Shown: positions 54,927 through 64,000 of the stretch, piece after piece
Layout: every line of letters begins with the position of its first letter
Position numbering within the stretch: the stretch's first letter is position 1
Assembly: GCF_910596095.1 (NCBI RefSeq)
Contig: NC_056548.1
Coordinates: 10,131,151 to 10,195,150, forward strand
DNA: 64,000 nt
Direction: 5' to 3'
Source of the DNA: Thunnus maccoyii
Taxonomy: Eukaryota > Chordata > Actinopteri > Scombriformes > Scombridae
The notes under the pieces: generated by a model
Seen by the model: only the letters and a program-made list of their open reading frames with translations
What the model was told of the DNA's origin: nothing
Databases searched by the model: none
Program-made: the position numbers and the translations under genes

Positions 54927-56478
54927 CTGTGTGAAACCCACCTGTTTGTACTCTGACTCGCGTCCCACCAGTACCTGTAGCACGTAGCTCACAGGATCCC
55001 CTCTCATTGGTGGGATTGTCTCCCATGTGATCTCACACATATTTCCCTCCAGCTGGTGCACTCTGGGAGCTGTTAGGCAAAAAAAAAAATTTAAAAAATG
55101 GGATCAGGTCATGAAATCAATCACATGACAGGATTTCATACACAAAAAAAGTAATAGAATATCAAACAAATATTTGGATTTTCCATATTTGGCCTCACTA
55201 AAAATAAATCAAACCTCTCTCACAAACACACAGAAGCGCGGAAATAGACTGAAGTCCGAGTCCAACAACAACAGTTAACCGCTTATGAATGATTTAATAC
55301 AAACATCCATCTCCCTACTAGAAACTAGTGCTTCATATCAGCACTAATGGTTACTGTTAATGGCTGTTAGTGTCAGGCTGTTTAAACTGTGTAGCTATTG
55401 CACATTATCCAGGATGTAAGCCACAACAATGAAATTAGATTAGTCATGTGCAATAATTTTGTTTTTCAGCGCTGATAATTGTTTTGCAAAGCAATAATAT
55501 CCTGGGGGGATAAGGTCATTTAATATAATAACAACATAGCAACAATACTCCAATACTGCATTAATTACGATGCTATGAACAGCATAGCTTTTCTTAAAAA
55601 GTTATGGCGACCAGGGACCTATTCATTGATTTGTCTCATCTCCCGTGTTTTATTGTTCTGAGTGAATGCTGCTTTGCGGAACATTTCAGACAGCACACAT
55701 GTAGTTCTAGCAGTTTTACAGAAGCAGTTTGGACCCTTGAGGCTGTTATTTACCTGTTTATTGATACTTCAATGCTGTGTTGCACATTTACAGCTTCACA
55801 GTCATACCCAGAATCCTCCCTGGTTTTATCACCTGAGAGGATACTATTTACTGTGATTATGGTGGCTATATAAGCAACTGCCTCTTACTTTACAGCAAGG
55901 ATCACATACTGGTGGCAATAATCAATGCTACAGTAAAGCTGTCATCTCGAACAACCAAACAGAAACAGATATATTGCAGTATAGCACTTATTTAGGGCCA
56001 TTCGCTGTAACCCCTATATGCTGAAGCTAATTGCAAACTTGGTTATATGTGGAGATTTATGCATCACTGAATTAAAACCAACCAGTTTATACATTACAAG
56101 TTATGACATTTCTTAAGTTTTAATGGTGCAACATAATTTTGTCAATTGCTAGTTTGAAACTAGTGAGTAGTTACTAAGAACAAAGGGCAAAAGATGGATT
56201 TGCGAACAGAAAGTGTAACCCAATACAGGATTAAAGCAGTGACGTCATTCCCCTATGTTTCATCATGGACCAAAACACACACAAACACGGACTTTGCCAA
56301 GTTCAGTTTACCTTTGAGGGCAGGGGGTACAGACTTGGTGGTGCAGAAGGTGTGTGTGTCAGAGAATGGACCCTCCCCAGCATCACTGATGGCCTGTATT
56401 CTGAAACTGTAGCTGCTGGACTCAGTCAATCGCTGCACTTTGTAGGTGTGGCTGGGACCGCGGTAGATCGTCACAAAC
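52416..56478 (-). CDS. fndc3b: FNDC3B, three 3'-terminal exons (partial gene)
   Basis: FNDC3B is a membrane protein with nine fibronectin type III domains and a C-terminal anchor at the ER/Golgi; the family is linked to cell adhesion, spreading and adipogenesis. Exons 56478-56312, 55069-54942 and 52727-52416 join in frame (phases 2, 1, 0) to the stop. They encode the end of the eighth FN3, the ninth FN3 and the tail. RGPSHTYKVQRLTESSSYSF, QLEGNMCEITWE, VGRESEYKQVFKGEEGVFQI and the final LLQYFFMK match human FNDC3B better than FNDC3A. The rest lies beyond the window; no earlier exon was found up to 64000. Teleosts carry fndc3ba and fndc3bb; which one this is cannot be told. Confidence 0.92.
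54886..54932. repeat. (GT)n microsatellite next to an FNDC3B donor
   Basis: It reads as (CA)n on the transcribed strand, just inside the intron after the penultimate exon. Confidence 0.85.
54942..55069 (-). CDS. fndc3b: FNDC3B penultimate exon, ninth FN3 domain
   Basis: Encodes PRVHQLEGNMCEITWETIPP and DPVSYVLQVLVGRESEYKQ. Donor CAG|gtgggt; a CA repeat begins about 10 nt downstream. Confidence 0.92.
56312..56478 (-). CDS. fndc3b: FNDC3B exon, eighth FN3 domain (third from last)
   Basis: Encodes FVTIYRGPSHTYKVQRLTES and AGEGPFSDTHTFCTTKSVPP. Acceptor ctctccag at 56479-56480, donor AAAG|gtaaac. Confidence 0.92.
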
Positions 56479-56814
56479 CTGGAGAGACAGGGAGAGAGGC
56501 GATGAGTCACAAATCTAGAGAGAAATCTAACAATCAGAATGAGGGATGGAAGAGAGAAAGAGGGAGTGGGGTTGGGAAGGACCGCATGACAAAGCCTAGA
56601 CAGAAGACCCTTTATACAGAGATCCTGCAATATTGCTGTAAAGAAGACCCGTCATCATGGCGGCTTTGTTTTTTTACCCTGAAACCAAACAAAGCCGTTA
56701 TAATGCTGCCCCTGTGTGTGATTTTGGATAGCAAGCTGGTGTTCCGAAATCAGAGGCGTGACATGTAACACAACAGCATCGGCGTCTAGTGTGTGTACTC
56801 CCGCCACGCTGGCT

Positions 56815-56979
56815 GTCCCTTTTACACAGACGTCGATCCGGCAGTGTGACTACCTCCGCTGCCAGCTTAATGGCAGAACAACAACGCCCACCCATTCCAT
56901 GTTCATACCTTTTAAACAGGACAGCGAGGCGGAATAACGGCGCAACATTCCCGCCTTGAACAGGCTGTGTAAAAGGGAC
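56815..56979. mobile_element. 165-bp element with perfect 15-bp TIRs
   Basis: The ends GTCCCTTTTACACAG (56815-56829) and its exact reverse complement (56965-56979) bound a GC-richer interior without an ORF. No clear target-site duplication was found, so the true ends may lie slightly outside. It lies in an FNDC3B intron. Confidence 0.6.
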
Positions 56980-57479
56980 TAAAGAGAAAGGGCAAGTCAG
57001 AGATAAAGGAGAGGGTGAAGAGTGAGGTGAAGCTGAGAGAACGGATTGATGGTGCAATGAATTGATTAGAGGAAGGGACAGATACGGTGATAGAACTCAC
57101 AGTTAATAACTTTGATAGAAAGAGCAGTGAAGATTGAGGCATCAATACTTGGATTGCAATTATCACATAACTAGTTTTGGGGACCGATTCAGACCACGTT
57201 CATTGATTGAAGTGATGCACTTTTCCTCGACTTCCAATGGTTCATTAAAGGAATAAATACTAGTTAACTGTGTAAACTGTTCTTAGTGGTGCCTGACATG
57301 GCTGGGCTAACCACATATAAATAAATTACAGCTTTTAGTTTTTTTTAAAAAACAAAATTTGTTACTTCACATATCGGTCTGTGTTTAACCACTAATGTGC
57401 TTATTCACTTCTTACCAGCCAGTAAGACTTTACTGCATCAACACAGGTTTAGCATATGCCAACTTGAGGTAGGCTTAAT

Positions 57480-60115
57480 TTGAGAAATAAGTAGTAGACC
57501 TTGAAAAGAGACAGGAATGTTGACAGGAAAAGAGAAGAGTGCATCTTAAGAAAAGATAGTGGTTGGATTTATGAATAGACAGGACGACTACTGACAGGCC
57601 ATAGTCACAAATCTGATGAAAACGAGTGCCAAAAGTTTCTGGCTGGCTGACTGGCTGGCTGGCTAGATGGACAGATTGATGGACTGAAGGAGGGATGATA
57701 AGTGAGCGAATGAGTGAGTCAGGGAGAAATGGGAATTTGAGCAGAAAAAGGGGGTTATTTATCTCAACGCAATAAGGTAAAAGGTCTGAGCTTGGAAGGA
57801 AGAGAAAGACAAAGGTGATGGTGTGAGTGAAAAGATAGGAGGCAGACAGTGATGAAGGAAGAAAGTCAAAAGAATATGAAGGAGAGGAGAAATAAAGGAG
57901 GGAAAGAGTTGACTGGTAATTACAAGAGTGGAGACGATGATGAAAGATCTGCTGTGAGAGTACAGAGGAGAGAGAATGAAGAGATGAGAGGTCATGGTTT
58001 AGTAGAGGGCTATAACTCCTGATGAGCTCTTCATGTAGCTGCACCGCAGAGAGGCGATGTGTTTCTCAGGCTGATATATGGTGTTGTTAATTGTTTGCCT
58101 CGCTGCTGGCCCTTAAAGTTCACACACACACACACAAACACCCAGAACCAAGTCTCCCCCCTAGTTTACACTACGTTAGCTCTCAGCTAACAAACACAAA
58201 GCCGAAAGCGAGCAATATTCATATCTGCATGTATACAGTAAACACATTAACTTTTTCATCGTCATGAGTTATGACCCCTTCTCATTTGGACAGAGCTGAA
58301 TGGTGGAGTATAAAAACAATTAATACTCAGCACTGTCACCAGGACACAGTTAATGAGATGAACTGCAGCCTTGGTCCAGAGCCAAACAGCCAACCAATTA
58401 ACCGAACAAGGACCAGAAGAGGGCAGAGAAGGAGAGGTTAGACGCAGATAGGGAGTCTTCTGTACTTATTCAGAGGAATGCAAATGTTGGATTTTTTTTT
58501 TTAAATACAGATATCATACAACAGAATTTTATTTATTTTGTTTGATTCTCAGGTTTGCCTGTTGTCCTGTAACTGTGAGGCTTGTGACACTTTCAAACAT
58601 TGCTTTGTTAGTACCTTTCCTTCATTTTTAAACACAACGCTGTTTCTAAAAGCCTGCCGTGATTCACCTCACATAGAAAAGCTAACATTTGTTTTGGCAT
58701 TACATTATCAAACATCTTTGTCTAGCTTTTTCTTTTCAAAAGCAGTTAGAACCTTGGACGCTTTCCCAGAGGAAAGCGTGATTATCAGACTGTTGCCTCA
58801 ATATAACAAATTTCATTAAATATCCAAAGGGGAAATCTGTGTCTGTAAACCATTTCAAAAGTTTCTAGAAATCCACAGACAGTTGACTGATAACTTTGTC
58901 CTTACAACATTGATTAGTAAGTAACTTAACAGCATATGATACCCAAAATAAATGATCACATCCACATTATTAACAATAATAATTGTCATTAATAAGGAAA
59001 TCATCATAAAATTTGCACAATATAAATAATTTTGTTATTGGTTCCAACGTAGTAAAATAAATAGTAAAGTAAATATAATTTTAAGCAATTATTGCCTGAT
59101 ATCTATGTACCATGCATGGTTATGTAATAATAAGGTTAGTGTTAAAGACAAAGAACGATGACAACTTGTTTTTAAGGTGGCTGAATTGCTGGCTGGCTGG
59201 CTGAGTGGAAAAAACAGATTGAGTGCATAAAGAAAGAAACAGCAAGGATGGAGTCATAGAGAAATGAGGAACATGGATGGATGGATAGATAAACGAATGG
59301 GTGGGCTGACTGGGTAAATACATATGGATAGAGAGATGGATGGGTAGATAAATAGATGGAAGAATTTAACTTTAGAGGGGCTTAAGGACACAAAAAGAGA
59401 TGGAAAATGGAAGAAAGGGTGGAAGACGTAGTGATGGACATGTGGATGGATAATTCTCATGAAGGAAAGCACTCAAGACTTTCCCCCAGTGCCTGTCATT
59501 CAATGTAAACTCGTCTTAAAAATGCTTTGCATCAGAAGGTTGCCGCCTTCGTAGCCTGCGCTACCAGTGTTGCCATGGTGCCCTTACACTCCAAATACCC
59601 CTGCCAGAATGCATCCTGGGTAATATGGATGAGGGGAGAGTGAAATGAGAAAAATCAAACAAACTCGGCAAGCGTTTAAAGGGCAACAACAGAGTGAGGA
59701 TAACAAGTAAAAATGAAAGAGCTGTGTGCGAGGGAGGACAGAATATGAGCAACAAGTCTGCATACAGGGAGATAAGACTGGAAAAATAAGGTGTGGGAGA
59801 AAGAGGGACAGAGAGGGAGAAGGGAGGAAAGTTAAAAAAAGGGCATTCGGTATTTTGAACCTGTGGATACAGCTCCCTTTATCTTCTAATACAGGCGGAT
59901 GGGAGAAAACAAAGAGGGTAAAAGATGAGGTTGGAGGAGAAGGAATTTATTAAAGGGGGTGTTCATTTTTCTAGAGGTCTTCCAGAGGTGAAGTCACCTC
60001 TCTTACAAGAAAATTAGATAAATAAACATGAATTAGATTGGCCAGAGACAAAGAAAGTGAGACAGCGAGAGACACGGGCCGAAAGAGACGGCGACAGTCA
60101 AAGACAAAAACATAA
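57480..60115. other. FNDC3B intron with purine-rich tracts and tetranucleotide repeats
   Basis: The plus strand is strongly purine-rich at about 57480-58030 and 59600-60115. Short GGCT/GGAT-type tetranucleotide runs occur near 57640-57670, 59185-59205 and 59272-59350. ORFs read from these tracts are low-complexity and not genes. Confidence 0.55.
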
Positions 60116-63100
60116 ATAGTAAGTGTATTTGGTTAAAAATGACACTGATTAAATTTATTGCCAAATCAGAAATTACATTTGCAAAATTGCAGTCGGCTAT
60201 TTGATATGTTTGTTTACAAAGCAATATATTTTCAAGACTTCCATACTTCTTATTTCAAAGTGCCCTTCCAAGCTCTCTCGATACATTATGATTAGCAGTG
60301 AAGCAAGTGGTTGCCACAGTGATTTAACCAATTATATAAATTACTGCTAATTCTTTTTAATAAAGTGTGATTAGAGAGCACAAGGAGGAGTAGCATAGGA
60401 GGAGGCGTCCTGGCTGGAAGTATGGTGAAACAGCGCGAGCCGTTCATCTGTTAATAACCCTTCACACACAAAAGGTGGTGCACCGCTAATGCACCCACTA
60501 ATGCAGCCGCTTGCACGCCTAAACGTCCCGTCATAACCGCCAGTAGCTGCAAGTAATGAATCCTAAGCAAAGGCGATTAGGTTGAAACAGTCAGGAATCA
60601 CACATTCATTATTCAGTCAATTATATTCGACGGATGGTTTCCTTGTGGAGGAAATGATGGAGATGGAGAGGAGAGTGCAAAAATGTTTGTGTGGAGATGT
60701 TGCTATTTATATTTGTATGTATTTTATTTATACCAACCAAATTATCTGTATTAGTATCTGAATGAATCTGAAAATGGGTATTCCTAAAGTGCGGGTCTTA
60801 CAAAAGTGTTAAAAATCCACCTAGTTCATTTCCCCCTTATTCACTGCCATTGCTTAACCTGAGTGTTGTTTATAAGATTACTAAATAATCACCAAGTATA
60901 ATAACCATTTTAAATACAGCCATAAATATATGTCAATTGTGTGTGACTATGAATAATATATGAGCGATAGAGGCATTAATTATGAACTGAATTTCCTCAA
61001 TATAACTTCCATATAACTTAGTTCCAACCCCTTGAACATATGTGAACTTGGATAGCAAAATGTCAACTTTTTGGTATATATTCTGGTATTGATAAAAATG
61101 AAAAAACACCTCCTTGACAGGAAAAGATACTGTGCTGTGGAGGATTCCTACTTAAAGTTTTCGATTTTGTGAACATTGAGTGTACTGCAATGTGAAAAAG
61201 TAAGCCTCAATTCACTCTCAGGTGAATCAACCACTCCTAAAAGTCTATTATCAGAGGGATCCATAAGTGAACAAGAAGAAAAGAAAGTAGAACTGGCCAA
61301 ACTAATGATAAATTACAGACGAATTTCAGTCTATTATTGAACCAAACAAAAAGCCACTGAGGGACACAAAAGATTGGGATTATCCAATAAAATATGCCAT
61401 AATCAGAGGAAAGAAAGAAATAAGTACAGTACTTTCTGCAATTCTGAGCAAGTTGTAGCACTTGCTCATATTAACCACAAATACCAGTATTCCCAAAATA
61501 CCATCTGAAACCGATACAGTGTTTGCAGCCATACTGTATGCATACATACACAAAAGCATTCAAACGTGGTCATAAAAACACAAAAACACACAGACTAGCA
61601 TACTGCCAGACTAATCATGGTGTCAATTAGAAGAGAGTAAATAAAATTCTCTCAACTGTGAAAGCTGTTTTCATTTGGCTGGCAGGGAGTGTGTTTGTGC
61701 TTACGTGCATAGATCTGTGTTTGTTTGGATCTGTGTGCGTGTGTGTCGGTGAGGTTAACAGATCATAGCCTGCCGGATAGGGCCCCATCTGTTGCCTGCT
61801 GTACTCTGGCCCATTCCAGGGGTGCCAAGGTATCTTGGTGCCAACTTGATGCCAGCCAAGCCTTAATTCAAACATGGATAGCTGGCTAACCAGAATGAAA
61901 GAGGGATGGATCGAGGGGAGAAAGCGAGACAATCTGACAGGTGGGCAGACAGGAAAGCCGATAAAAGTGGCCATTCAGTTTCCTGCATCTTTGTGCATCC
62001 CTCGCTCAGTCCCACTCTTTGCTATTTAAACCAAAATATATTAAAGATTTTTTTTAGCTCTACCATTAATAAAAATGCCCTCCTCTTGCTCTCTTTCCAA
62101 TCGTGTGGCTAATTCCTGTCAGTGATCATGTTCTGCCCATTTGCCTCCTCCTCTGTCTGTTAATTCTGTCTCCCTGTTTCTCTCTATGTCACTCCTGCCT
62201 GAGCAGTCAGTTAAATGGAGGGTTGATTGTTGGAGGCTGTATCCAGGCTGGCTCCAGATGCCCTCAACGTGACTACTCCATGGTACATCTGGTTACTGCA
62301 CACACACACAAAAAAAACCCCACACACACATGCAAGCACACAGATCTACACACGATCTTCTAATCATGCATGAATGCACACACACTCCCTCACCCTCACT
62401 CAAGCCGCTCATGTTCTTCTGTTTGTGTGTGTCTGTGGTTTGTGTGTAGTATTGACCTCCTGGGTCCTGATTTGCTGTACTAACCACCTGCAGGTTGAGA
62501 AGTCTTAGAAACGTGTTGTGCAAGGTGGCCTAGAGGTTGTAAAGGCACATTTTCTGAAGGGATCATCACAGTTTTTCAGTATCATGTCGTAGCTGAGGTT
62601 CCATATATAAAATACCCATTAATTTTTGTCTCTACAGAAGTGCATACAATGTTGATGAGTGCCTCTGGTGACCAAAAATGACAATGACAAAGCAATCATA
62701 TAGACAAAAGTTCATGTTAAAAATATTTTGTATGTTGCATTTGTACTGGTTCTTTTCACCTGCATACATTGTGTTTCTACAAAGACAACATTAAAAGAGA
62801 TCAGGGTTGGATATGGCTACTTTTGTTGATAATAAACAATGTAAGTTGTTTCAGTTAAATACTAGTATTTGTTGACTTTTAGAGTAAAAAGTTCATAAAC
62901 TATGTAAAACAATAACCAATACTAATTCATGTTTTATAAATTAATGATTCAGAGAAAGCTGCAATTCAAAACTACATGAGTCATGAATGAGTCATTTAAT
63001 ACTTTGTTTTAGACATGAAGAGTTTAATGAAGTTTAGTGAAGAGTTTAATCTAATGTCATACATTAAAATGGCATGATGTTTGATGATAAATGCAGTTTA

Positions 63101-63484
63101 ACTGCATTAAACATTACATGATTATTCTATGTGATTTTCCATGCATTTGCTATGTTGTGATCTATATTGTTATCTCAAAAACCATCGTATTAATATCATG
63201 ATATTGTTTTCGACCATACCACTCAGCACTAATGTACTGTTAGTACAGCTTGTTCTCATGGAGTGTTGCTTTTTCCATTTTGTGCACATTTTACCACACA
63301 CTGTTGAGCAAACAGTGCAAAGAGAGGCGCTTCTGATAACCACTTACAAGTGAACTATGTACCTTTCAGCCACAATGCAGCCATATCAAGTGTTAGTATA
63401 TACCTAGTGTATAGAACGAAGTATAGGGTGTAGTGTATATAAAGGACTGAGAAGCTGCAGTGAATGACCCAAAACTACATAAAA
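60116..63484. other. FNDC3B intron or upstream, no exon recognised
   Basis: AT-rich DNA with short CA repeats (for example near 62300). I searched the minus strand for the preceding FN3 exon (PPRLEC..LKLKW-type) and did not find it. Confidence 0.4.
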
Positions 63485-63935
63485 CTACATAGTATCATTG
63501 GTGGTGTTCAGATCCTTTACTTTTTTGGTGAAATATCAGATCATTTGAACATTTATCAAAATTAAACCATGTGAGAAGTTTAGAGGGAAAAATCACTATT
63601 TGGTGGAGCTGTTAACAACTCATAGACATCTGAAATGTGACCCCGACTACACACTGCTCTTAAGATATCAAAAGCCGAAAAGGTTGGCAACCACTGGTTG
63701 AGTCTTTAACAATGTGTTGTATGTTAAAAGCTTGCTATATTATCCATTGTGTCAAATCTTGATCTGAAAAGTATCTAAAGCTGTAAAATAAATGTAGTGG
63801 AGTAGAAAGTACAATATTTCCCTCTGAAATGTAGTGGAGTGGAAGCATAAAGTAGCATAAAATGGAAATACAAGTACCTAAAAATTGTACTTCAGTACAG
63901 TACTTGAGTAAATGTACTTTCCAGCACTGTATAGT
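63485..63935 (-). repeat. abundant percomorph interspersed repeat
   Basis: Contains GTACAATATTTCCCTCTGAA, ATGTAGTGGAGTGGAAG, ATAAAGTAGCATAAAATGGA and CAGTACTTGAGTAAATGTAC, which I recognise as one of the commonest repeats in percomorph genomes. No coding capacity; it supports the lineage call. Confidence 0.8.
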
Positions 63936-64000
63936 ATACATGATGTGATGTACAGTTTGAACAAAACTTGGGGTTCCTGTCTTTCTTAAATATGGTATAA

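Noticed and set aside
57475..58044. 189-codon minus-strand ORF
   Set aside because: It is the pyrimidine-rich complement of a purine tract, giving S/L/F/H-rich low-complexity protein with no domain, inside an FNDC3B intron.
59521..59640. Candidate upstream FNDC3B exon
   Set aside because: The minus-strand translation shows no FN3 pattern and no suitable splice sites.

Overview
This window is vertebrate nuclear DNA from a ray-finned fish, most likely a percomorph teleost. The evidence is spliced genes with short introns, three recognisable vertebrate genes, a ghrelin receptor with the enlarged second extracellular loop typical of percomorphs, and several interspersed repeats I know from percomorph genomes (the best at 63485-63935). 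No bacterial, phage or CRISPR features are present.

Layout. (1) 1-57, minus strand: a possible first coding exon of an unidentified gene leaving the window, with GC-rich flank and an 18/19-bp hairpin at 195-240. (2) 58-5511: 3' flank and probable 3' UTR of PLD1, plus one MITE-like repeat. (3) 5512-23465, minus strand: complete phospholipase D1 (PLD1). I resolve 25 coding exons joining in frame to 3162 nt (1053 residues), with PX, PH and two HKD catalytic motifs. Every intron is GT-AG except one GC-AG intron. A retrovirus-like LTR with a tRNA-Pro primer-binding site lies about 330 bp upstream of the first coding exon, on the same strand. (4) 24.2-39.7 kb: gene-poor DNA with repeats, a TATA/splice-donor unit of unknown meaning near 24.74-25.11 kb, and an orphan exon-like segment at 36.3-36.4 kb. 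(5) 40088-41399, plus strand: two-exon GHSR (ghrelin receptor, 384 residues). (6) 41.4-48.0 kb: convergent intergenic DNA with a 35-G homopolymer, a percomorph repeat and a decayed Tc1/mariner copy. (7) 47.96-56.5 kb, minus strand: the last three exons of FNDC3B and a probable 4.45-kb 3' UTR. (8) 56.5-64 kb: FNDC3B intronic DNA with a TIR element, purine-rich tracts and a percomorph repeat.

PLD1, GHSR and FNDC3B are syntenic neighbours in vertebrates rather than a pathway. As I recall, the human order is PLD1(-), FNDC3B(+), GHSR(-). Here it is PLD1(-), GHSR(+), FNDC3B(-), which fits inversion of the FNDC3B-GHSR block. I found no wholly new system. The observations most worth following are the GC-AG intron inside the PIP2-binding motif of PLD1, the LTR upstream of PLD1, the intron-retention reading frame of GHSR, and the unexplained exon-like segments at 24.7-25.1 and 36.3 kb.
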